A stretch of DNA of 64,000 nucleotides, from assembly GCF_009707865.1 (NCBI RefSeq), contig NZ_WMBA01000042.1, forward strand, positions 1-64,000, in the 5' to 3' direction. Shown here piece by piece: positions 8,710 through 16,851 of this stretch. Each line of letters opens with the position of its first letter. Positions within the stretch are counted from its first letter, which is position 1. Source of the stretch: Amycolatopsis pithecellobii (GTDB lineage: Bacteria; Actinomycetota; Actinomycetes; Mycobacteriales; Pseudonocardiaceae). The notes beneath the pieces are model-generated. The model worked only from the letters and a program-made list of their open reading frames with translations. It had not been told where the DNA came from and did no database searches. Made by a program: the position numbers and the translations under genes.

Positions 8710-9176
8710 CGGCGCCCGCCTCCCAGCAGCCGGGCGCCGACGGCGGCCAGCACCCCGGCTCGCGCCACAAACCTCAGCACCGGACCGCGCCGCTGGGGTT
8801 CCAGCGGACGGCTGCGCACCTGGGTGGGCGCCGGGAGCACACCCGCGCGAAGGCGTTCGCGGCGGAACTCGAACCCGGCCGCCAGGAGCGGAAACAAGGC
8901 CAGGTAAGAGATCCAGTGCGTGTACAGGAAACCGAGTCCGAAAAGGACAGCCGCAAGCGCGAGGTACGCGGCGGACAGGCTGCCTGCCGGCATCCGGCGC
9001 AGTCCGGCCCGGCGGCGGCCGTGTGCGTACGCCACGATCAGGCCCACCACGGCGACGATCACCACCGCGGCGAAGTACATGCCGATGAACTCCGCGCTTT
9101 CCCCGTAGGCGAACATGATCGCGGCGAGCACGGCGTTGAATCCGGCCCACCCGAACACCACCCACGCGGGTTTCAC
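8706..9176 (-). CDS. Small membrane protein of the oxidase operon
   Basis: A 156-residue protein with about four hydrophobic segments (the first from residue 3, KPAWVVFGWAGFNAVLAAIMF) and a basic C-terminus. It could be a subunit IV-like or accessory subunit of the neighbouring haem-copper oxidase, but I recognise no diagnostic motif. The start GTG at 9176 overlaps the ctaD stop (GTGA) and its stop overlaps the ctaG-like start, so it is translated as part of the five-gene run. No subunit III (CtaE) is present nearby, and this protein could take its place structurally; that is inference. Confidence 0.65.
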   Translation of the reverse strand: MKPAWVVFGWAGFNAVLAAIMFAYGESAEFIGMYFAAVVIVAVVGLIVAYAHGRRRAGLRRMPAGSLSAAYLALAAVLFGLGFLYTHWISYLALFPLLAAGFEFRRERLRAGVLPAPTQVRSRPLEPQRRGPVLRFVARAGVLAAVGARLLGGGRR

Positions 9177-10804
9177 GTCCGCTCTCCCTCCAGTGCCCGC
9201 TGCTCGCGCAAGTCCAGCAGCGGGGCGAACCCGCGCACCGGCGGCAGCGGATGCGCCGCGTCGAAGTTCAACGCCGGCGGCGGCGAGGAGGTCGCCCATT
9301 CCAGGGTCTGGCCCTGCCACGGGTCGTCCCCCGCGGGCTCGCTCCGCCGCCGCGCCAGCGAGCGGACGATGTTGACCGCGAAGCAGATCATCCCGAGGGC
9401 GAGCAGCCCGGCACCGATGCTCGCCATGAGGTTCAGACCACTGAATCCGTCACCCGGCAGGTAGCTCGCGACGCGACGGGGCATGCCCTGGACGCCGAGC
9501 CAGAACATCGGCAGGAAGGTGAGGTTCGTGCCGGCCACCATGAGCCAGAAATGCAGGTGCCCCAACCGTTTCCCCAGCAGTACACCGGCGACCTTGGGGA
9601 ACCAGAAGTAGAACCCGGCGAAGAACCCGAACAGGCTGCCCGCCACCAGGGTGTAGTGGAAATGCGCGACGACGAAGTAGGAGTCCTGCAGGTGGTAGTC
9701 CAGCACCGGAGTGGCCACCATGATCCCGGTGAGCCCGCCGATCAGGAACTGCGGGATGAACGCGAGCGCGAACAACATCGGTACGGTGTAACGCATTCTG
9801 GCCCCGATGATGGTGCCGATCATGCCGAGGTATTCGACTCCCGCCGGGACGAGCAGGAAGATCGAAGTGAGCGAGTAGTAGTTGTCGGCCACCTGGCCGG
9901 TGGTGAACATGTGGTGTCCCCACACGCTCATCGACAGCGCGGCGAACGCCAGCAGCGACAGCACGGTCGGGCGGTAGCCGAAGAACCGGCGCCGCGCGAA
10001 CGTGGCCAGCACTTCGGCGACCGCGCCGACGAACGGGAAAAACATCACGTAGACCACCGGATGCCCGTAAAACCAGAACAGGTGCTGGTAGCCGATGTTC
10101 CAGATGTCGTGGGTGAACACCTCGGGCGTGATCCGGCCGAGCGCGAGCATGCCGAGCGCGAGCAGCAGCGACGGGAAGGCGGCCAGCACCATCAGGTTGG
10201 TCGCCACGATCGACCACGAGAACACCGGGATGCGCAGCATGGTCATTCCCGGTGCCCGGCGCAACAGGACCGTCCACAGCACGGTGCCGGCCACCAGGAT
10301 CATGCCGAGGCTCGCGGCGAAGTTGCCCACGATCCACAGGTCCGTGCCGAACCCGGGCGAGAATTCGGCACTGGACAACGGGGTGTAGGCCGTCCAGCCT
10401 TCGGCGGCCGCGCCGGTCGTGGTCAGGAAACCGGACACCACCGTCACCGCGCCGAACGCGTAGAGCCAGAACCCGAGCATGGTGAGCCGGGGCGCCGCGA
10501 CGCCGGGCGCGCCCACCTGCAGCGGCACCAGGTACAGGCCGATGGCGATGGCCAGCGGCGTGATGACGAGGTAGATCATCCCGGAGCCGTGCATGGTGAA
10601 CAGCTCGTTGTAGGTCTCGTTGCTCAGCAACCGTTCGTCCGGGGTGGCCAGTTGCGCGCGCATCACCAGCGCGAACGCACCGAACGCGAACATCAGCACC
10701 AGTGCGGTGACGGTCATCAGCACCGCGATGCGCTTGTGATCGGTGGTCGCCAGCCACGGCCGGTGCACACGCGGCAGCAGTGCCGGAGATTCGGTCGCGG
10801 TCAT
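9173..10804 (-). CDS. ctaD: Haem-copper oxidase subunit I with non-canonical proton channels
   Basis: A 543-residue, twelve-helix subunit I of an aa3-like terminal oxidase. Redox-centre ligands are intact: His72 (MHGSGM), CuB His248 with Tyr252 in GHPVVY, His297-His298 in WGHHMF, and His381 and His383 in VAHFHY. The proton-path residues are not. The D-channel Asp of GAPDMAFPR is Gly101 (GAPGVAAPR), its Asn partners are Leu90 and Thr108, the HPEVY glutamate is Val250, and the K-channel lysine is Glu324 (PAGVE). It is a divergent oxidase, perhaps with altered or no pumping. The ATG overlaps the ctaC stop. Confidence 0.92.
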   Translation of the reverse strand: MTATESPALLPRVHRPWLATTDHKRIAVLMTVTALVLMFAFGAFALVMRAQLATPDERLLSNETYNELFTMHGSGMIYLVITPLAIAIGLYLVPLQVGAPGVAAPRLTMLGFWLYAFGAVTVVSGFLTTTGAAAEGWTAYTPLSSAEFSPGFGTDLWIVGNFAASLGMILVAGTVLWTVLLRRAPGMTMLRIPVFSWSIVATNLMVLAAFPSLLLALGMLALGRITPEVFTHDIWNIGYQHLFWFYGHPVVYVMFFPFVGAVAEVLATFARRRFFGYRPTVLSLLAFAALSMSVWGHHMFTTGQVADNYYSLTSIFLLVPAGVEYLGMIGTIIGARMRYTVPMLFALAFIPQFLIGGLTGIMVATPVLDYHLQDSYFVVAHFHYTLVAGSLFGFFAGFYFWFPKVAGVLLGKRLGHLHFWLMVAGTNLTFLPMFWLGVQGMPRRVASYLPGDGFSGLNLMASIGAGLLALGMICFAVNIVRSLARRRSEPAGDDPWQGQTLEWATSSPPPALNFDAAHPLPPVRGFAPLLDLREQRALEGERT

Positions 10805-11445
10805 GTCGACGCCGCCTGCCACTGCTGGTACTGCTGCGGCGAGACGGCACGCACGGAGAAGTGCATTTCGGTGTGGAAGGATCCGCAGAACTCCGCGCAC
10901 CGGCCGAGCCACTGTCCTTCGTGGTCGAAGGTCAGCGTGAAAGTGTTGGTGTGATCGGGAAAGGCGTCCACTTTGACCCGCAGGTCCGGAATCCAGAAAG
11001 CGTGCTGCACGTCGCTGGAGGACAGGCGCAGCTGCACCGGTTGCCCGGCCGGCACGACGAGGGTCGGGATATCGGTTTGCTGGGTGGCACAGCTGCCGGT
11101 CACCGTGCGATCGGGGTTGAGGTAATGGAACCGCCAGCACCACTGGAAGGCGTCGACGTCGACCGTGGCCGCGGGCGGGGCGGCGGACGCCTGGGGCATG
11201 ACCTGCGCCCGCAGGTCGTTGTTGGCCGAGGCGGTGATGAACGCGAGCACCCCGGCCGCCGCCCCGAGCATCACGGCGTAGCCGATCTCGGCGGCCGGAT
11301 GCGAGCTGCGTCGGCGGGTGTCGCCCGACCGCTTCCGGCTCAGCACCAACGCGAGCAGCACCGCGGCGCCGACGAGGACGAACACGATACCGGCGACGAG
11401 GCCCTCGAACCCCATCATGCGTGCGAACGCATCTTGATATTGCAT
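10801..11445 (-). CDS. ctaC: Cytochrome c oxidase subunit II
   Basis: A 214-residue membrane-anchored subunit that accepts electrons from cytochrome c. Two N-terminal hydrophobic hairpin helices (about residues 13-35 and 53-70) are followed by an exported cupredoxin domain. The CuA motif CAEFCGSFHTEM, near residue 185, has both cysteines, the bridging glutamate, histidine and methionine. There is no C-terminal cytochrome c domain and no lipobox. The ATG at 11445 follows GGAGG at about five bases. It is the first gene of the leftward respiratory operon and diverges from the formate dehydrogenase genes with 99 bp between the starts. Confidence 0.92.
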   Translation of the reverse strand: MQYQDAFARMMGFEGLVAGIVFVLVGAAVLLALVLSRKRSGDTRRRSSHPAAEIGYAVMLGAAAGVLAFITASANNDLRAQVMPQASAAPPAATVDVDAFQWCWRFHYLNPDRTVTGSCATQQTDIPTLVVPAGQPVQLRLSSSDVQHAFWIPDLRVKVDAFPDHTNTFTLTFDHEGQWLGRCAEFCGSFHTEMHFSVRAVSPQQYQQWQAAST

Positions 11446-11472
11446 ACCGCCTCCGCCCACGATCCCTGGTGC

Positions 11473-11502
11473 GGGTTTCCCGCGGGCACGCGTGGGAAAC
11501 CC
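11473..11502. promoter_or_regulatory. 9-bp inverted repeat in the divergent oxidase/FDH promoter
   Basis: GGGTTTCCC at 11473-11481 and GGGAAACCC at 11494-11502 form a perfect inverted repeat with a 12-base spacer, placing the centres two DNA turns apart. It lies in the only intergenic space between ctaC and the formate dehydrogenase gene, so one regulator could control both directions. No regulator gene is adjacent. Confidence 0.45.
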
Positions 11503-11544
11503 TGAATCCGGGTAACCCCGGCACGGTGGAGCGGAGGGGCAGCG

Positions 11545-14500
11545 ATGGGTCTGACGCGGTGGGTGCGGGACTGGCCGGTCTACCGGCAGCTGACACAGGG
11601 TGACCGCACCGGGCGTGGTGCGGCGGCGAAGAGCCGGATCTCCCTCGAGCTGACCCCGCGCACGGCGAAAGCCGACAAAGTGGTCAAGTCCGTTTGCCCG
11701 TACTGTGCGGTCGGCTGCGGCCAGAATGTCTACGTCGAGCAGGGCAAGGTCACCCAGATCGAAGGCGACCCGGACTCCCCCGTCAGCCGCGGGCGGCTGT
11801 GCCCCAAGGGCTCGGCGAGCCTGCAGCTGACCACCGGCTCGGCGCGGGAGCACCAGGTGCTCTACCGCCGCCCGTACGGCACCGAGTGGGAGCCGCTCGA
11901 TCTCGATACCGCGATGGACATGATCGCCGAGCGGACCATCGCCGCCAGGGCGCACGGCTGGCAGTGGGACGCGGACGAGGTGCGGGTGCGCCGCACCATG
12001 GGGATCGCGAGCCTCGGCGGCGCGACGCTGGACAACGAAGAGAACTACCTGATCAAGAAGCTGTTCACCGCACTCGGCGCGATCCAGATCGAGAACCAGG
12101 CCCGTATTTGACACTCCTCCACGGTTCCCGGTCTGGGGACCTCCTTCGGTCGTGGAGGCGCCACGACGTTCCAGCAAGACCTCGCCAACGCCGACTGCAT
12201 CGTCATCGAGGGCTCGAACATGGCCGAGTGCCATCCCGTCGGGTTCCAGTGGGTGATGGAGGCGAAGGCCCGCGGTGCCAAGGTCATCCACGTCGATCCG
12301 CGGTTCACCCGGACCAGCGCGATGGCCGATATCCACGTGCCGTTGCGCGCGGGCACGGACATCGCGTTCCTCGGCGGGATCGTGAACCATGTGCTGACCG
12401 AGGAGAAGGACTTCCGCGAGTACGTGCTCGCCTACACCAACGCGGCCACGATCATCGGTGAGGAGTTCGCCGACACCGAGGATCTCGACGGGGTGTTCTC
12501 CGGACTGGACCCCGAACATCGCAGCTACGACACGGAAACGTGGCAGTACGAAGGCAGCGAGATGCAGTCCGCGTCCGGGGAACGGGACCAGAAATGGGAC
12601 GCCCGCACGCGTGGCGGTGCGGCGGTCAGCGAATCTGCCCGCGGTGAAGCGCACGGCTCGGGTGGCGCGGAGATCGGCGCCGAGCCGAGGACCGACCCGA
12701 CGCTGCAACACCCGCGGTGCGTGTTCCAGATCCTCAAGCGGCACTACGCGCGCTACACCCCGGAAGCGGTCGAGCAGATCTGCGGCATCCCGCGGGAGAC
12801 GTTCCGGCAGGTGTGCGATCTGCTGACCGAGAATTCCGGCCGCGAGCGCACCAGCGCGTTCGCCTACGCGGTCGGGTGGACGCAGCACAGCGTTGGCGTG
12901 CAGTACATCCGCACAGCATCGATCCTGCAGTCGTTGCTGGGCAACATCGGGCGCCCCGGCGGCGGGATCCTCGCGCTGCGCGGGCACGCGTCGATCCAGG
13001 GCTCGACCGACATTCCCACGCTGTTCAACCTGTTGCCCGGCTACATCCCGATGCCGCACGCGCACACCAACGAGGACCTGGACACCTTCGTGCAGGCCGA
13101 GGGCACGCGCAAGGGGTACTGGGGCAACATGCGCTCGTACCTGGTGAGCCTGCTCAAGGCGTACTGGGGCCCGGCGGCCCGGCCGGACAACGATTTCTGC
13201 TTCGACTACCTGCCCCGGCTGACCGGCAGTCACAGCACCTACGAAACAGTGATGGCTCAACTGGAAGGCACCTGCAAGGGGTATTTCCTGTTCGGGGAAA
13301 ACCCGGCGGTCGGCTCGTCGAACGGGAAGATGCAACGCCTGGGCATGGCCAACCTGGACTGGCTCGTGGTGCGTGATTTCTCGTTGATCGAAAGCGCGAG
13401 CTGGTGGAAGGACGGGCCGGAGATCGAAAGCGGCGAACTGCGCACGGAGGACATCGCCACCGAAGTCTTCTTCATGCCCGCCGCCGCGCACACCGAAAAG
13501 GACGGCAGTTTCACCAATACCCAGCGGATGTTGCAGTGGCACCACCAGGCCGTCGAACCGCCGGGTGACTCCCGCAGCGAGCTGTGGTTCGCCTACCATC
13601 TCGGCCGCCTGATCCGCGAGAAACTACGACAGTCCACTTCGGACGGAGAGCGCGAGCGAGACCGGCCGGTGCTGGAACTGACGTGGGACTACCCCACCCA
13701 AGGCACGATCGCCGAACCGGACGCCGAAGCGGTACTCGCGGAGATCAACGGGCGGGGCGCCGATGGCCGGCCGCTGAGCAGTTACGAACAGCTCGCCGGT
13801 GACGGCTCGACCGCGTGTGGCTGCTGGATCTATTGCGGCGTCTACAAAGACGGCGTGAACCAGGCGGCACGGCGCAAGCCGGGGACCGAACAGAACTGGG
13901 TGGCGCCGGAATGGGGCTGGGCGTGGCCGGCGAACCGCCGGGTGCTCTACAACCGCGCGTCCGCCGATCCGGACGGAAAGCCGTGGAGCGAACGGAAAGC
14001 GCTGGTGTGGTGGGATGCCGAGGCCGGGAAGTGGACCGGCCATGACATCGCGGATTTCAAGGCCACCAAACCGCCGGACTTCCTGCCCCCCGAGGACGCA
14101 ACCGGACCGGACGCGCTGACCGGCACGGACGCGTTCGTCATGCAGGCCGACGGCAAGGCGTGGCTGTTCGCGCCGGCCGGGCTCACCGACGGGCCGCTGC
14201 CGACCCACTACGAGCCGCAGGAATCGCCGTTTTCGAACCTGCTCTACCGCCAGCAGCACAACCCGGCACGGCAGCTACTGCCGCACCGCAACAACCGGCT
14301 TCAGCCCAGCGGTGCGCAACCGGGTGCCGAGGTGTTTCCCTTCGTGCTGACCACCTACCGGCTCACCGAGCACCACACCGCGGGCGGGATGAGCCGGTGG
14401 CAGCCGTATCTCGCCGAACTACAACCCGAACTGTTCTGCGAGGTCTCCCCCGAACTGGCGGCCGAGCGCGGCCTGGAGCACACCGGGTGGGCCACCATCG

Positions 14501-14811
14501 TCACCGCGCGCGGCGCGATCGAGGCGCGGGTCCTGGTGACCGAGCGGATGCGGCCGCTGCGGGTGCAGGGCCGGGTGCTGCACCAGGTCGGCGTGCCGTA
14601 TCACTGGGGCCCCAACGGGCTGACCACCGGCGACGCCGCGAACGACCTGGCGTCGATCAGCCTCGACCCGAACAGCCATATCCAGGAGAGCAAGGCGCTG
14701 GCGTGCGACATCCGGCCGGGCCGGCGGCCGCGCGGACCCGCCCGGCTGGCGCTGGTCGAGGAATACCAGCGCCGCGCCGGGATCACCGACGACACCGGAA
14801 CGGAGCTGTAG
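11545..14811 (+). CDS. fdhA: Formate dehydrogenase catalytic subunit, selenocysteine-containing (in-frame UGA)
   Basis: A molybdopterin/[4Fe-4S] formate dehydrogenase alpha subunit of the FdnG/FdoG type, 1088 residues when the TGA at 12109-12111 is read as selenocysteine at position 189. The cluster motif CPYCAVGCGQ...GRLCPKG lies near residues 51-90. Around the UGA the protein reads ENQARI-U-HSSTVPGLGTSFGRGG, aligning with the QARV-U-HGPTVASLAPTFGRG region of E. coli FdnG. The frame before and after the UGA is the same, so there is no frameshift, and a SECIS hairpin follows directly. GGAGGGG precedes the ATG. It should oxidise formate and pass electrons to the adjacent iron-sulfur and membrane subunits. 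SelA, SelB, SelD and tRNA-Sec must be encoded elsewhere. Confidence 0.93.
12116..12158 (+). other. Bacterial SECIS element
   Basis: Immediately after the in-frame UGA, the outer stem CCTCCAC (12116-12122) pairs with GTGGAGG (12152-12158). The inner stem GGTTCCC (12123-12129) pairs with GGGGACC (12135-12141), with one G-U pair, and the apical loop is GGTCT (12130-12134). The loop sequence and the 18-base distance from UGA to loop match what I recall of the E. coli fdhF SECIS, which is bound by SelB. The hairpin is also coding sequence. Confidence 0.92.
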
Positions 14812-14814
14812 GAG

Positions 14815-15690
14815 ATGACCGCGATCGATCCGGCGTCGGCGACCGGCTACCGGGAACACCCACCACGGATGGGTTTCTTCACCGACACCAGCGTCTGCAT
14901 CGGCTGCAAGGCGTGCGAAGTCGCGTGCAAGGAATGGAACGCGATCCCCGAGGACGGCATCGAGCTGACCGGGATGTCCTATGACAACACGGTCGGGCTC
15001 GGCGCCGACACCTGGCGGCACGTCGCGTTCATCGAGCAACGCAAACCGCTCGCACACGAGGACCTGGACGTGCTCTCGATGGCCGGCGAGGGGACCGGCG
15101 ACGGGACCGGCGAGTTCCGCTGGCTGATGTCGTCGGATGTGTGCAAGCACTGCACCGAAGCCGCGTGTCTCGATGTGTGCCCGACGGGTTCGCTGTTCCG
15201 CACCGAGTTCGGCACGGTCGTGGTCCAGGAGGACATCTGCAACGGCTGCGGTTACTGCGTTCCCGCCTGCCCGTACGGCGTCATCGACCAGCGCAAGGAC
15301 GACGGGCGGGTGTGGAAGTGCACGCTGTGCTACGACCGGCTCGGCCAGGGCATGGAACCGGCGTGTGCCAAGGCATGCCCGACCGAGTCGATCCAGTTCG
15401 GCCCCCTGGACGAACTGCGCGAGCGCGCGCGGGAACGGGTCGGTGAACTGCAGGCGGCCGGGGTGTCCGACGCGCGGCTCTACGGTGAGGACCCCGGTGA
15501 CGGCGTGGGCGGGGACGGCGCGTTCTTCCTGCTGCTGGACGAGCCCGAGGTGTACGGGCTGCCGCCGGATCCGGTGGTGACCACGCGGGACCTGCCCTCG
15601 ATGTGGCGGCATGTCGCGACGGCCGCGGCCGCGCTCGCCGGCGGTGCGGTGGCGGCATTCTTCGGTGCGGCGGTCGGGAGGAAGCGATGA
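14815..15690 (+). CDS. fdhB: Formate dehydrogenase iron-sulfur (beta) subunit
   Basis: A 291-residue electron-transfer subunit with four [4Fe-4S] cysteine sets: CIGCKACEVAC near residue 27, CKHCTEAACLDVC near 111, CNGCGYCVPAC near 142 and CTLCYDRLGQG...CAKAC near 170. A hydrophobic C-terminal helix (about 266-288) would anchor it to the membrane, as in FdnH. It carries electrons from the selenoprotein subunit to the NrfD-like membrane subunit. It starts three bases after the alpha-subunit stop, and its stop overlaps the next start (ATGA). Confidence 0.93.
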   Translation: MTAIDPASATGYREHPPRMGFFTDTSVCIGCKACEVACKEWNAIPEDGIELTGMSYDNTVGLGADTWRHVAFIEQRKPLAHEDLDVLSMAGEGTGDGTGEFRWLMSSDVCKHCTEAACLDVCPTGSLFRTEFGTVVVQEDICNGCGYCVPACPYGVIDQRKDDGRVWKCTLCYDRLGQGMEPACAKACPTESIQFGPLDELRERARERVGELQAAGVSDARLYGEDPGDGVGGDGAFFLLLDEPEVYGLPPDPVVTTRDLPSMWRHVATAAAALAGGAVAAFFGAAVGRKR

Positions 15691-16637
15691 CGGAGAACCG
15701 CGCGGCCACCTGGCGCAAACGCCGGCGCGCCGAGCAACCCATGGTGCCGGAAGCGAAGTTCGAGTCCTACTACGGCAAACCGGTGCTCAACGCGCCGGTG
15801 TGGCACTCGCCGGACATTCCCGGGTATCTCTTCCTCGGCGGGCTCGCCGGAGCGTCGTCGGTGCTGGGCGCCGGTGCGCAGGCGACCGGCAGGCCCACGA
15901 TGGCGGCGATCAGCAAGGCGGGTGCGTTCGGCGCGGTGAGCCTGTCCCTGGCCGCGCTGATCCGCGATCTGGGGCGCCCCAAGCGGTTCCTGAACATGTT
16001 GCGGGTGCTGAAGGTGACGTCGCCGATGAGTGTGGGTTCCTGGTTGCTCGCCGGGTACGCGCCGCTGGCGGGTGTCGCGGCTTTTTCCGCTGTGACGGGC
16101 AAATTCCGGCTGATCGGCACGGCCGCGACCGCGGGGACCACCGTGCTGGGGCCGGCCGTCGCCGCGTACACCGCGGCCCTGGTGAGTGACACCGCGGTCC
16201 CGGCCTGGCATGACGGGCACCGCGAAATGCCTTACGTCTTCGTCGGTTCGGGCGCCACGGCCGCCGGCGGGCTGGCCCTGCTCGCCGCGCCCGCCGCCGA
16301 GTCCGGTCCGGCCCGCACATTCGCCGTGCTCGGTGCGGCGGTGGAGAACGGCGCTTTCCGGCTCATGCAGCGACGGCTGGGCATGGTCGCCGAGCCGTAT
16401 CGCACCGGCAAAGGCGGAAAGTACGTGCGCGCCGGGGAAATCCTGTCCGCCGCAGGCGTCGCGGGTGCACTGCTGACACGCCGCGACGGGGTGCTGCGCC
16501 GCCTCTCCGGCGCCGCACTGGTCGCCGCGTCCGCCGCGCTGCGCTGGGGAATCTTCCATGCGGGCATGGATTCCGCGAACGACCCCAAATACACCGTGGT
16601 ACCGCAACGACAGCGCGCGGACGGGCAGAAAAGCTAG
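15687..16637 (+). CDS. NrfD/PsrC-like membrane subunit of formate dehydrogenase
   Basis: A 316-residue integral membrane protein with roughly eight hydrophobic segments. IPGYLFLGGLAGASSVLGAG near residue 47 and LGRPKRFLNMLRVLKVTSPMSVGSW near 95-120 are typical of NrfD/PsrC quinone-reacting subunits. It replaces the cytochrome b gamma subunit (FdnI) of the enterobacterial enzyme, so electrons from formate should enter the menaquinone pool without haem. The start overlaps fdhB. It is the last gene of the formate dehydrogenase operon. Confidence 0.88.
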   Translation: MTENRAATWRKRRRAEQPMVPEAKFESYYGKPVLNAPVWHSPDIPGYLFLGGLAGASSVLGAGAQATGRPTMAAISKAGAFGAVSLSLAALIRDLGRPKRFLNMLRVLKVTSPMSVGSWLLAGYAPLAGVAAFSAVTGKFRLIGTAATAGTTVLGPAVAAYTAALVSDTAVPAWHDGHREMPYVFVGSGATAAGGLALLAAPAAESGPARTFAVLGAAVENGAFRLMQRRLGMVAEPYRTGKGGKYVRAGEILSAAGVAGALLTRRDGVLRRLSGAALVAASAALRWGIFHAGMDSANDPKYTVVPQRQRADGQKS

Positions 16638-16851
16638 ATTTTTCCAGCACAGACAAAGACGGCTGTACATTCGGGCATCCGGCCAACGTTGCTTGACCCG
16701 GCGCGGACCGGGCTGCGAAGATGCAGTAATGCGAGAAAGCGCACGGTTGCGTATCACGTAATCGGTGATTCCGTCGATTCGACCTCATTCGGCAGCATAC
16801 TTCGCCGGCTCAGCTCTGCCCTGATGACAACCAACGAAGGAAGCCCTGGGT
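16638..16851 (+). promoter_or_regulatory. Promoter region of the asnB operon
   Basis: A 214-bp gap with no gene. TTGACC at 16692-16697 could serve as a -35 box, although no clear -10 follows. GAAGGAAG precedes the asnB ATG by about eight bases. Base composition shifts to more A/T around here, marking the left edge of the asnB-lysE cassette. Confidence 0.35.

Noticed and set aside
12109-12219. Apparent premature stop or frameshift splitting the formate dehydrogenase gene
   Set aside because: The frame is identical before and after the TGA, the residues match the selenocysteine site of the family, and a SECIS hairpin follows. Recoding explains it better than damage.
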